Shown piece after piece: positions 34,064 to 42,302 of a DNA stretch of 64,000 bases. The translations under genes were made by a program, and so were the position numbers. How positions within the stretch are numbered: the stretch's first letter is position 1; each line of letters begins with the position of its first letter. Under the pieces are notes generated by a model, which was not told the origin of the DNA, did no database searches, and saw only the letters and a program-made list of their open reading frames with translations. Source of the stretch: Haloprofundus salinisoli (GTDB lineage: Archaea; Halobacteriota; Halobacteria; Halobacteriales; Haloferacaceae); contig NZ_CP083663.1 of the NCBI RefSeq assembly GCF_020097815.1, positions 248,001 to 312,000 on the forward strand, given 5' to 3'.

Positions 34064-35974
34064 CTACAACCGCGCCCGCACCGAGGAGAGTTCGGGCATC
34101 GAGACACCGACGACGCCGGCGAGCGCGTCCGCGCCGCCGAGCAGCCACTCGGCGCGTTCGACACGCGATTCGAGGTCACCGGGGCCGATGCGGTAGGCGT
34201 CGACGATGTCGCGGGCGGACACGTCTTCGGTCCAGTCGTGGAGGATTCGCGCGGTCTTCACCGCCTCCAGCCACCGCTCGAAGTTCTCGGTTTCGCCCAT
34301 CTTCGTCGTGAACTCGGCGGCGTGTTTCGTCGCGTACTGGTACATCGCCGCCCGCTCGCGGTTGCCGAGGTACGTCCCGTGCATATCGGGCGTGTCGCAG
34401 ACGATTTCGAGCGCCGTCAGTTCAGTCGTCGTCTCCATCTCGGCGGCGGTGCGAAGGCCGGAGACGATCCGCGCGCCGGTCTCCGGCGAGAGATACTGCC
34501 GCGACACCTGCGCGCCGAGTTCCGTCGCCGACAGCGTCTCGCCGTCCGTTATCATCTCCATCGACACGAGGTCGGCGATGACCGCGTCGACGACGTCCGA
34601 GAGGTCCATGTCGGGCGTCTGGTGGGCGTAGAAGGTCGCGCCCAGGAGGTCGAGGATGCTCTCGCGGGAGTCGGCGAACTCGGAGGCGACGACGGAGAGA
34701 ACGTGCGTCCGCAGCGCCTCGCGGTCGGCGAGTTTCGACTCCACCGCCTCGGCCTCGGCCTCGACGTACCGCGTCTGGAGTTCCTCGCGCGTGTTCTCGT
34801 CGCCCACGAGCACCGCCTCGCCGTAGGGGTCCAGATGCGGGCGGCCCGCCCGGCCGCACATCTGATGGACTTCGAGCACCGGCAGCCACGCCATCTCCGA
34901 GCCCGTGTAGCGCTTCTGGTCGCGGATGACGACGCGCCGGGCGGGGACGTTCACCCCCGCGGCGAGCGTCGGCGTCGCGCAGATGACCGAGATTTCGCGG
35001 CTCCGGAAGCCGTTCTCGACGGCGACGCGGTGGTCGCTCCGCAACCCCGCGTGGTGGAACGCGACGCCGGATTCGAGCGCGTCGGCGAGTCGCTCGCCCG
35101 TCTCCGTCGCGCCCGCGTCGAGGACGGCGTCGGCGACGCCGGAGGCCGACCCGAGCCCGTCCTGGGCGAGTCGCCGCGCGAGCGATTCGGCCTCGCGGCG
35201 CGACCGGACGAACGCCAGGGCCTGACCGCCGTTATCGACGGCGTGGGCGACGAGCGCCGCGGTGGCTTCGGTGTCGGCGTCGGCGCTCGGCGGCAGTTCG
35301 CCGGAATCGCAGTCGACGGAGAGGCTCGTTCCGTCGTCGAAGTTCACTCGCTGCTCGCTGTAGACGCCCGTCCGGAGGTCGATTGGCCGCCAGCGGTTCC
35401 GGACGAGTTCGGCGTCCAGCCAATCGGCGATATCCTCGGGGTTGGCGACGGTGGCCGAGAGCGCGACGATCTGCAGGCCGGGCGCGCGGCGTTGGAGCGT
35501 TGCGAGGGTCACTTCGAGCGTCGGACCGCGGCCCTCCGCGCCGAGCAGGTGGACCTCGTCGACGACGACGCAGGCGAGCTGTTCGACCCACGACGCGCCG
35601 TTTCGGATGGCGGAGTCGACTTTCTCGCTCGTAGCGACGACGACGTCGTAGTCGGCGAGTTCCTCGCCGGGCGAGTCGAAGTCGCCGGTGGAGATGCCCG
35701 CCTCGATACCGGGCAGTTCGGCGAACGCCTCGTACTTCTCGCGGGCCAGCGCCCGCAGCGGGACGACGTAGAGTCCGGGCCCGTCGGCGGTGAGCATCGC
35801 CAGTTCGGCGATGAACGTCTTTCCCGATGCCGTGGGAATCGCGGCGACGACGCCGCCGCCGTTACAGACGCCCGCCTCGACGGCCGCCGCTTGCGGCGGG
35901 TAGAGTTCGTCGATACCCTGCGCTTCGTAGTGGTCGACCAACTCGTCGGCAAGCGGCAGGTCCCGGACTCGCAT
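34064..35974 (-). CDS. Ski2/Hel308-like superfamily 2 helicase
   Basis: 636 residues. Motif I AIPTASGKTFIAEL, Ia VPLRALAREKYE, motif II VVDEVHLLG, motif III ALSATVANPEDIADWL, motif V CATPTLAAGVNVPAR and motif VI QMCGRAGRPHLDPYG are present, then a winged-helix/ratchet region and a C-terminal helix-hairpin-like end. It is shorter than classical Hel308 (over 700 residues) and may be a Hel308 paralogue acting at stalled forks or a related Ski2-type enzyme. GTG 35980 lies two codons upstream of the ATG I chose at 35974; a TATA-like ttttta at about 36001-36007 fits either. Confidence 0.87.
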   Translation of the reverse strand: MRVRDLPLADELVDHYEAQGIDELYPPQAAAVEAGVCNGGGVVAAIPTASGKTFIAELAMLTADGPGLYVVPLRALAREKYEAFAELPGIEAGISTGDFDSPGEELADYDVVVATSEKVDSAIRNGASWVEQLACVVVDEVHLLGAEGRGPTLEVTLATLQRRAPGLQIVALSATVANPEDIADWLDAELVRNRWRPIDLRTGVYSEQRVNFDDGTSLSVDCDSGELPPSADADTEATAALVAHAVDNGGQALAFVRSRREAESLARRLAQDGLGSASGVADAVLDAGATETGERLADALESGVAFHHAGLRSDHRVAVENGFRSREISVICATPTLAAGVNVPARRVVIRDQKRYTGSEMAWLPVLEVHQMCGRAGRPHLDPYGEAVLVGDENTREELQTRYVEAEAEAVESKLADREALRTHVLSVVASEFADSRESILDLLGATFYAHQTPDMDLSDVVDAVIADLVSMEMITDGETLSATELGAQVSRQYLSPETGARIVSGLRTAAEMETTTELTALEIVCDTPDMHGTYLGNRERAAMYQYATKHAAEFTTKMGETENFERWLEAVKTARILHDWTEDVSARDIVDAYRIGPGDLESRVERAEWLLGGADALAGVVGVSMPELSSVRARL

Positions 35975-36082
35975 TGTCACTCTCTGTCTGCGGCTTCGGG
36001 TAAAAAGGTACGCCGCGGAGCGAGAGTGTGAGAGTGCTGACCGCCGGTTTGGCGGCCATTCGTGTCAGTGTGACAGAAACAT

Positions 36083-36089
36083 CTATATT
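36083..36089 (+). promoter_or_regulatory. TATA box of the five-TM membrane protein
   Basis: ctatatt centred 26 bases upstream of the ATG at 36112, which places the transcription start at the start codon and argues against the longer reading from 36028. Confidence 0.6.
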
Positions 36090-36111
36090 CGTCGGGTTTG
36101 TCGTCGAAGCA

Positions 36112-36744
36112 ATGGCCTTAACACACCTCCCGTTGCGCCGCTCCGCGCTGGTCGGCGCAGTCGCCTACGCGGTCGGATACGCTCTGACGGCCGCTGCGAG
36201 TTCCGGTCGCGCCGGTGCCGTCGCGGCCGTCGAAATCGCCGGCGAGACGACCGACCCCGCGCCGCTCGGAACGATTCTCGGTGCCGACCCGGCGTCGTGG
36301 ATTACCTCCGGATGGCTGTTCTACAACGCGCATTTCGTCGCCACGAGCGTCCCCATCGCCGACGCGGCGAACGGACTCGGCGGGCTAACGAACCGCTCGC
36401 TTCTGGCGACGCTCGGTGGACCGCTGTACGCGCTGTATCTGTCGCCGCCGCTGCTACTCGCCGCCGCGGGCTTCCTCGTCGTCCGAACGACGGACACGCC
36501 CGGTGAGAAGGGTGCGCGAAACGCAGGCGCGAGCGTCGTCGCGGGCTACTTCCCGCTGTTTCTCGTCGGTGCGTTCGTCTTCACCGTCGGCGCGGCGGAC
36601 GCGCAGACTGCGGCGTCGCCCGCCGGGCTTTCGTCTGTTTTTTTGGGACTCCTGTATCCGCTGGTGTTCGGAGGCGTAGGCGGATTGTTGGCCCACAAAC
36701 ACGCCAGCGCGTCGGCACCGACCGGAGAAGTCGCTGACGCGTAG
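36112..36744 (+). CDS. Halobacterial multi-TM membrane protein (DUF7978-like)
   Basis: 210 residues from MALTHLPLRRSALVGAVAYA, about five membrane segments with a longer loop (EIAGETTDPAPLGTILGADP) and a second one around GARNAGASVVAGYFP. No catalytic motif. A conserved halobacterial membrane family from memory, of unknown function. Start set by the TATA box at 36083-36089. Confidence 0.72.
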   Translation: MALTHLPLRRSALVGAVAYAVGYALTAAASSGRAGAVAAVEIAGETTDPAPLGTILGADPASWITSGWLFYNAHFVATSVPIADAANGLGGLTNRSLLATLGGPLYALYLSPPLLLAAAGFLVVRTTDTPGEKGARNAGASVVAGYFPLFLVGAFVFTVGAADAQTAASPAGLSSVFLGLLYPLVFGGVGGLLAHKHASASAPTGEVADA

Positions 36745-36775
36745 CGAGAGTCGGAGTGGCTTTTCGAAGAAGGCT

Positions 36776-36885
36776 CTACTGAAGTCTCAGAGCGAGACAG
36801 GAATGTCGTGCTGCTATAGAGGGTGAGCTCAGCACGACAACTCTGCTTGTTCCGCACCCAAGAAACCGAACCACCGGTTCAGTAG
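36776..36885. repeat. Hairpin element with nested inverted repeats, possible MITE or IS relic
   Basis: Outer arms CTACTGAA (36776-36783) and TTCAGTAG (36878-36885) flank an inner perfect 10-base inverted repeat TGTCGTGCTG (36804-36813) / CAGCACGACA (36830-36839) with a 16-base loop. The 110-base block is lower in GC than its surroundings and precedes three regulatory genes of similar composition. No transposase is left; a short insertion-element relic is likely, but the family was not identified. Confidence 0.45.
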
Positions 36886-37005
36886 CTCTGCGAACGTACA
36901 GGTAGTAACACATCTCACGCTGACTAAATGTTTCTGCGGACTCGTCAGATTCAACTACGTTACTTGACCGAGAAACCTTTCCGCTGGAAGAATACGTACT
37001 ACGTG

Positions 37006-37656
37006 ATGGCAACCGAGGCAACCTTCACCGTTCCGTCCGACCAGTTCCCCCTTGGAACCGTCTTCGAGCAACTACCGGGCGTTACGGTCCGGCTGGAACG
37101 CATCGTCCCGGGCACCGACGTGCTGATCCCCTACTTCTGGGTCCGCGGAACTCGTTCGGAGGACATCGTTGCGGCGTTTTCTGACCATCCTGGAGTGCGG
37201 AACATCGAGCTGGTTGATTCCGCCGAGGACGAGTACCTCCTGCGCGCCGAGTGGATTGCGGACTACGCGGGAGTACTCAGTACGCTGACCGAAACGGGGG
37301 TCCCGTTGATCGAAGCGAGAGGGACGGACACGGAGTGGACGTTCGAGGTCCGTGGTGACGAACGAAGCGATATTGCCGAGTTCCAAAGCTGCTGTCGTGA
37401 ACGGGGTATTCCGATCACGCTCACGGCGCTCCACGCCCTGACGCCGATCGAGACTGCGACCGAGGCGGCACTCACCGACGAGCAACTGGAAGCGTTGGTT
37501 CTCGCGTACGAACGCGGCTACTTCAACTCGCCACGCAAGGTGACGATGGGAGAACTCGGCGGCGAACTCGGCATCTCACAGCAGGCAGTTGCCTCTCGGC
37601 TCCGGCGGGGGACGCGCAGAATCCTCGGCAATACCCTCACTGCGCTGAAGGCCTGA
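37006..37656 (+). CDS. HTH_10 (bat-type) transcriptional regulator
   Basis: 216 residues from MATEATFTVPSDQFPLGTVF. The N-terminal 150 residues are the bacterio-opsin-activator-associated sensor-like domain (FEVRGDERSDIAEFQSCCRE); the C-terminal HTH_10 reads LTDEQLEALVLAYERGYFNS then GELGGELGISQQAVASRLRR. It probably acts as a DNA-binding regulator. Codon use is less GC-biased than in the housekeeping neighbours. The longer in-frame reading to 36928 covers the promoter. Confidence 0.85.
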   Translation: MATEATFTVPSDQFPLGTVFEQLPGVTVRLERIVPGTDVLIPYFWVRGTRSEDIVAAFSDHPGVRNIELVDSAEDEYLLRAEWIADYAGVLSTLTETGVPLIEARGTDTEWTFEVRGDERSDIAEFQSCCRERGIPITLTALHALTPIETATEAALTDEQLEALVLAYERGYFNSPRKVTMGELGGELGISQQAVASRLRRGTRRILGNTLTALKA

Positions 37657-37719
37657 ACCCGTGACTATAAAAGATGGTTGTATAGACAAAAGTAACTCTC
37701 ACTCGGAGCAGTCGCTTTA

Positions 37720-38082
37720 GTGTCAAGTATACCAGTGTCTCCGCAACCCGACTCGCTAACTATGAACCAAGGGAGAAACGCTCTCCTATCGGCACTCGCC
37801 GATTATCGCTGTCACTCCGTCATCGTCTACTTCAGAAACGCGTCCGAAGACCACGCCTCAGTTGATGACATTGCGACCGTGTTCGCCCGACGTGACCAAG
37901 CAGACCAAACGCAGATTGCGATACGACTCCACCACGCTGTACTCCCCAAACTAGCCAACGTCGGACTCGTTGACTACGACGCACGGACCAAAATGGTCCG
38001 ATATCGCGGTCACTCGCAACCCGAGCAGGTAGAGGAGTCCCTCTCCGAGTTCGGCTCCGGAATGTCGTGGAGGTGCGAGTAA
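37720..38082 (+). CDS. DUF7344-like winged-helix protein
   Basis: 120 residues from GTG 37720. The core RNALLSALADYRCHSVIVYF, then SVDDIATVFARRDQADQTQI and LHHAVLPKLANVGLVDYDA, is the layout of the halobacterial DUF7344 winged-helix domain, likely a DNA-binding unit. A TATA-like ctataaaag near 37664-37672 predicts a leader of about 25 bases to the GTG; ATG 37762 is the alternative start. It is followed after three bases by a HalOD1 gene, so the two are likely one transcript. Confidence 0.75.
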   Translation: MSSIPVSPQPDSLTMNQGRNALLSALADYRCHSVIVYFRNASEDHASVDDIATVFARRDQADQTQIAIRLHHAVLPKLANVGLVDYDARTKMVRYRGHSQPEQVEESLSEFGSGMSWRCE

Positions 38083-38085
38083 CAC

Positions 38086-38379
38086 GTGACGCAAGACAAC
38101 CCCAAGCAAACAACCGTGGTGCGGAAGTTGTACACTCCCGATCAAGACCGCTCGTTGACCGAGGCGGTGCTCGATGCCATCGAGGACTGTAAGGGAGAAG
38201 ACCTCCTGCGGACGGATTTCATCCTCTACGAGGACATCGACCCTGAGGCCCTCAATTCCCTCTTTCGCCACGATGCACAGTCGAGAACGACCGTGACGTT
38301 CGAGACTGACGGGGTTACGGTCGAACTGTGGGGAGATGGTGGGGTCGAGATTCGGGTCACGGAACGACCAGTCGAATAA
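38086..38379 (+). CDS. HalOD1 output-domain protein
   Basis: 97 residues from GTG 38086. Residues 20-95 match HalOD1: SLTEAVLDAIEDCKGEDLL, LYEDIDPEALNSLFRH and VTFETDGVTVELWGDGGVEI. HalOD1 is a halobacterial output domain often found alone or with receiver domains; its biochemical function is unproven. It is coupled to the DUF7344-like gene with a gap of three bases. Confidence 0.82.
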   Translation: MTQDNPKQTTVVRKLYTPDQDRSLTEAVLDAIEDCKGEDLLRTDFILYEDIDPEALNSLFRHDAQSRTTVTFETDGVTVELWGDGGVEIRVTERPVE

Positions 38380-38589
38380 GCGGCAGAGGTCGGGGCAGAA
38401 CACGCTATGACTGCCAGTGGCGAGAAAGAGCACTGCCGTGATGAATTTTAACCAGTACTGAGCGGTTTGACGGGGCTCTACTTCGGTGAAGTCCCAGGCT
38501 GCATTCACGCGCTGTATGCAACGCGGCAGCGAAAGCTCTCACGCCTGATGAGTCATCTGACACAAAAAACGTCTACTTCGAGGGCACCT
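38380..38589. other. Non-coding stretch closing the lower-GC islet
   Basis: About 210 bases with no credible gene. It contains an AT-rich gaattttaaccag (38440-38453) and acaaaaaacg near 38561-38570, which on the minus strand gives a T-run just after the aminotransferase stop and could end that transcript. Confidence 0.35.
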
Positions 38590-39759
38590 CTACAGCATCC
38601 CGCCGTCGTCCAACCGCTCGACGGCCTCCCGCAGGCGCTCCTTGCTCGCCGCGTAGGAGATGCGGGCGTAGCCGGGTGCGCCGAAGGCGCTTCCGGGGAC
38701 GGTAGCGACGTGAGCCTCCTGAATCGCGTTCTCGCACCACTGTTGGTCGTCCGCTCGCGGCTCGCCGCCGCCGACGGGAATCATCATGTAGAACGCGCCG
38801 TCGGGGGTGGGAACGTCGACGCCGCGCTCGTCGAACATCTCGACGAGCATGTCGCGGCGCTCCTCGAACGCCTGCACCATCTGGCCGACCGCAGCGTCGG
38901 TGTTCGTGATGGCTTCGACGCCCGCGTGCTGGACGAAGTTCACCGCGCACGAGACCGAGTGGCTGTGGAGTTTCCCCGCCTCGGAGACGAGCGCCTCAGG
39001 CGCGTGGAGGTAGCCGAGTCGCCACCCGGTCATCGAGTACGCCTTCGAGAACCCGTTGATGGTGATGGTCCGGTCTTCCATCCCCTCCAGCGCGGCGAGG
39101 CTCGTGTGTTCGACGCCGTAGGTAATCTGCTCGTAAATCTCGTCGGAGATGACCGCGAAGTCGTGGTCGACCGCGAGGTCGCGGACGCCTTCGAGCGCCG
39201 CGTCGGAGTACACCGCACCGGTCGGGTTGCTCGGCGAGTTGACGACCAGGAGTTCGGTGTCGTCGGAGACAGCGTCCGAAAGTTCGTCGAGCGCCGGTTC
39301 GAGTTGGAACTCGTGGGGCGAGAGGTCGACGCGCGAGAGGTTGCCGCCAGCGAGTTTGACCATCGCCTCGTAGGAGACCCACGCCGGGTCCAGTAGGACG
39401 ACCTCGTCGCCGTCGTCGACGACGGTTTGTATCGTTTCGTACAGCGCCTGCTTGCCGCCGGGGGTGACGATAACCTCGTCGGCGTTCGCGTCGATGCCGT
39501 CGCCGCGGAGTTTCTCGGCGATGACCTCGCGGAGTTCGGCGATACCGTTCGAGGAGGTGTAGCCGGTGTGTCCCGACTCCATCGCCTCCTGTCCGGCGCG
39601 AATCACGGTCTCGGGCGTCGGGAAGTCGGGTTCGCCGACCGAGAGGTCGACGACGTCGACGCCGTCGGCTTCGAGTTCGCCCGCGAGGTTGCTGATGGCG
39701 AGCGTCGCGCTCGGTTCGACACGGCCAACACGTTCGGAGAAGTCGAATTCGTAGCTCAT
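38590..39759 (-). CDS. Class I/II pyridoxal-phosphate aminotransferase
   Basis: 389 residues, AspC/AspB-type fold I enzyme. The PLP lysine is Lys239 in INGFSKAYSMTGWRLGY; VNSPSNPTGAVY, FAVISDEIYEQITY and GFSK-SMTGWR supply the other cofactor contacts and YARISYAASKERLREA the substrate Arg. It transfers amino groups, most likely with aspartate or aromatic acids. Start ATG overlaps the ribH TGA as ATGA, so it is co-translated with lumazine synthase, a pairing that has no obvious pathway logic. Confidence 0.93.
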   Translation of the reverse strand: MSYEFDFSERVGRVEPSATLAISNLAGELEADGVDVVDLSVGEPDFPTPETVIRAGQEAMESGHTGYTSSNGIAELREVIAEKLRGDGIDANADEVIVTPGGKQALYETIQTVVDDGDEVVLLDPAWVSYEAMVKLAGGNLSRVDLSPHEFQLEPALDELSDAVSDDTELLVVNSPSNPTGAVYSDAALEGVRDLAVDHDFAVISDEIYEQITYGVEHTSLAALEGMEDRTITINGFSKAYSMTGWRLGYLHAPEALVSEAGKLHSHSVSCAVNFVQHAGVEAITNTDAAVGQMVQAFEERRDMLVEMFDERGVDVPTPDGAFYMMIPVGGGEPRADDQQWCENAIQEAHVATVPGSAFGAPGYARISYAASKERLREAVERLDDGGML

Positions 39760-40160
39760 GGAAGTTCCTCCAGTAGGTCGAGTGCGGCGTCCACGGCGTC
39801 GGCTCCCTTGCCGACGCGTTCTCGCGCTTCAGCGCCGCTCATTCCCGGACCGCTGACGCCGAAGGTGACGGGTACGTCGCGGTCGAGGCTCACCCGAGTG
39901 AGCCCCTGTGCCGTCGCGTCGGCGATGACACGGTCGTGGTCGGTGTCGCCGGTGACGATCGCACCGACGACGGCGACGGCGTCGATGTCGTCGCGGCGAG
40001 CGAGGCGGTCCGCCGCCAGCGGGGCGTCGTACGCGCCCGGCACGTGGACCGTCGCGGCGACCGTCGCGCCGCGTGTTTCGGCCGCGTCGCGGGCGGTCGC
40101 CTCCATCTCCTCGGTAACCGACGAGTTGAATCTCGCCGCCACCAGTCCGAGTGTGACCAT
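39756..40160 (-). CDS. ribH: 6,7-dimethyl-8-ribityllumazine synthase
   Basis: 134 residues, the archaeal length. ARFNSSVTEEM at the start (substrate ring contact), VHVPGAYDAPLAA, GAIVTGDTDHDRVI with the catalytic His75, and VSLDRDVPVTFGV. It condenses the ribityl pyrimidine with 3,4-dihydroxy-2-butanone 4-phosphate in riboflavin synthesis. ATG 40160 gives the family start; the longer reading is Arg-rich and not conserved. No FMN riboswitch is seen. Confidence 0.94.
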   Translation of the reverse strand: MVTLGLVAARFNSSVTEEMEATARDAAETRGATVAATVHVPGAYDAPLAADRLARRDDIDAVAVVGAIVTGDTDHDRVIADATAQGLTRVSLDRDVPVTFGVSGPGMSGAEARERVGKGADAVDAALDLLEELP

Positions 40161-40201
40161 ATGAGTGAGGTGGAGAGGCCGGCCCAAAGAGCTACCGTTA
40201 G

Positions 40202-40219
40202 CCGCCGCGATTGCGGCGG
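40202..40219. promoter_or_regulatory. GC-rich hairpin upstream of ribH
   Basis: CCGCCGC-gatt-GCGGCGG, a perfect 7-base stem with a 4-base loop, about 40-60 bases upstream of the ribH ATG and 135 bases upstream of the divergent Agl23-like gene. If ribH is leaderless the hairpin is outside the message and could be an operator. Confidence 0.35.
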
Positions 40220-40355
40220 GTCGAGGGCCGCGGCAACCTCGGCCCGCATGCCGCGGAGACAGTCCGATGGCGCGACGAGCCGGCACACGTGACCGAGACG
40301 CCGGCGTTCACGGCGAACACAAGAGTTGTTATCCCCCGTGTGCGAGAAGCGAGGT

Positions 40356-42185
40356 ATGACTAGCGACGACGGAGTCGGTGCGTCGGCACCGACGAACGCC
40401 GTCACCCGTTCGGAGACGGAGACGGCGACGCCGGAACCGCTCCTGACCGGCGCTCGGACTCTCTACGCAGTCCTCGCCGTCACCGCCCTCGCCCTCCTCG
40501 TACGCGTCGTCGGCCTCGGCGCGCGAATCATGCATTGGGACGAAGGCCGAGTCGGCTACTGGGCGCTGCGCTACCACGAGAACGGCGAGTTCTTCTACCG
40601 CCCCATCATCCACGGCCCCTTCCTGCCCGTCGTCAACGACTGGGTGTTCACGCTCATCGGTATCTCGGATTTCTCCGCGCGTCTCGTCGTCGCCGTCGTC
40701 GGTGGTCTCTTTCCGCTGGCGGCGTGGCTGTTCCGCGAGCACCTCGACGACACCGAAGTCGTCGGCCTCGCGCTCGTCCTCGCGGCCAATCCTCTCTTAG
40801 TCTACTACTCGCGGTTCATGCGAAACGACGCGCTCGTCGCCGCGTTCGCGGTGTTCGCGCTCGGTTTCGTCGTCCGCGCCGTCGACACCGGCAGACTCCG
40901 CTATCTCTACCTCGCGGGTGCGTCGATGGGGCTCGCGTTCACGACGAAGGAGAACGCGCTGCTGTACGTCGTCTGTTATCTCGGGGCCGCGACGTTAGTG
41001 TTCGACCACCGCCTCGTCGACATCGCCGCTCGCGGCGACTCCGTCGCCGGCTATCTGCGTTCGCGGCCGGCGTGGGCCAAGCGGAGGCTGACGAGTCGGT
41101 GGAACACGGTCGAGTACGGCGCGGGCGTCCTCGCGGTCAACCTCCTCGGGGCGTTCGCCGTCTTCCTCGCCGTCGTCGCGTTCTTCTACGCGCCGCGGCC
41201 GGAGCTCTGGCAGGCGCTCGGGAATCCGGCGGCGCTGCTCGACGTCCTCGACGAGGCGACGATAGGCGCCGCCGAGTCGTTCTACGACAGTTGGGCCGAC
41301 GGCGGCCACCAGGACCACCCGTACCTGCCGTTCTTCTACGGCCTCTCGGAGACGCTCGTCTACGGCGCGGGCGTCGCTCTCGTCTTCGCCGTCGTCGGCC
41401 TCGCCGTCGACGGGTACGGCAGTCACGGCGCACGGACTGGCGACAGCGGCGACGGCGGACGCCGGGGCCGCCGGTGGCTCGTCGCGTTCGGCTTCTACTG
41501 GGGCGTCGCCAGTCTCATCGGCTACCCCATCGCCACCGACATCGAAGCGCCCTGGGCGGCCGTCCACGTCGTCGTCCCGCTGGCGTTCCCCGCGAGCGTC
41601 GGTATCGCCTACCTCTACCGCGAGACCCGCGCGTCCGTCGCCACCCGCGACACGGTCAGTATCGGTCTGGCCGCGATCGTCGTCGTCGCGGCGCTGTCGG
41701 GCGTCGTCGGGGCGAACGCCGCCTACATGGACAGCACCAGTCAGGAGGACAAGGAGGTGCTCCAGTGGGCGCAGCCCGAGAACGACCTGAAGACGACGAT
41801 GCAGAAAGTCGAGCGAATCGCCGAGGCGAACGACGGCGTCGACGTGCTGTTCTACGGCAGCTACCACCCGACGACAGACGAGGAACTGCTGTACGTCGAA
41901 GACGAGTCGAGCCTCGACCGGATGCCGCCGGGCGGTCCCTCGTGGCACAGTCGCCTCCCGCTGCCGTGGTATCTCGAACGCGCCGGGGCGAACGTGACGA
42001 GCACCGAACCGAGCGAGGAGCGCACGGAGTTGCAGAATCCCCCGCCGGTCGTCATCGCCTACGAGTGGGAAGCCGAGGAGGTGCGGAGTCAGCTCCCCGA
42101 GTACACCGAACACAGACATCTGTTCCGCCTCTGGAGCGACGAAATCGTCGTCTACATCGACGAGTCGGCGATACCCGAGGAGTGA
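40356..42185 (+). CDS. Agl23-like multi-TM protein (TIGR03663 family)
   Basis: 609 residues, about eleven to twelve membrane helices with a GT39/PMT-like N-terminal pattern: MHWDEGRVGYWALRYHENG and FFYRPIIHGPFLPVV after the first helix, then YYSRFMRNDALVAAFAVFAL. The C-terminal 140 residues are extracellular. This matches the halobacterial family annotated as flippase activity-associated protein Agl23, linked to N-glycosylation of surface proteins; the family's own enzymatic activity is not settled. ttgttatcc 26 bases before ATG 40356 is a good TATA box. Confidence 0.88.
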   Translation: MTSDDGVGASAPTNAVTRSETETATPEPLLTGARTLYAVLAVTALALLVRVVGLGARIMHWDEGRVGYWALRYHENGEFFYRPIIHGPFLPVVNDWVFTLIGISDFSARLVVAVVGGLFPLAAWLFREHLDDTEVVGLALVLAANPLLVYYSRFMRNDALVAAFAVFALGFVVRAVDTGRLRYLYLAGASMGLAFTTKENALLYVVCYLGAATLVFDHRLVDIAARGDSVAGYLRSRPAWAKRRLTSRWNTVEYGAGVLAVNLLGAFAVFLAVVAFFYAPRPELWQALGNPAALLDVLDEATIGAAESFYDSWADGGHQDHPYLPFFYGLSETLVYGAGVALVFAVVGLAVDGYGSHGARTGDSGDGGRRGRRWLVAFGFYWGVASLIGYPIATDIEAPWAAVHVVVPLAFPASVGIAYLYRETRASVATRDTVSIGLAAIVVVAALSGVVGANAAYMDSTSQEDKEVLQWAQPENDLKTTMQKVERIAEANDGVDVLFYGSYHPTTDEELLYVEDESSLDRMPPGGPSWHSRLPLPWYLERAGANVTSTEPSEERTELQNPPPVVIAYEWEAEEVRSQLPEYTEHRHLFRLWSDEIVVYIDESAIPEE

Positions 42186-42270
42186 CGGGTCCGCGGCGAG
42201 TGCGAACGGCTCCCTCTTCGCCGCGCGTCGGTACCCACGTTCGTGTCTATTTCTACAGCCGGTGAGCAAC

Positions 42271-42278
42271 GTTTATGC
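42271..42278 (+). promoter_or_regulatory. TATA box of purK
   Basis: gtttatgc centred about 28 bases upstream of the GTG at 42303, so the purKE message is probably leaderless with a GTG start. Confidence 0.6.
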
Positions 42279-42302
42279 AGTAATATCCACAACCGAGCGA
42301 CC

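Noticed and set aside
37006-37656. Start of the HTH_10 regulator at 36928
   Set aside because: The extra 26 residues cover the likely promoter and are not typical of the family; ATG 37006 is better.
38467-39396. 309-codon ORF opposite the aminotransferase
   Set aside because: Antisense shadow of a well-identified gene; no motif of its own.
40161-40355. FMN riboswitch before ribH
   Set aside because: None of the conserved FMN-element boxes is recognisable; only a simple GC hairpin is present.
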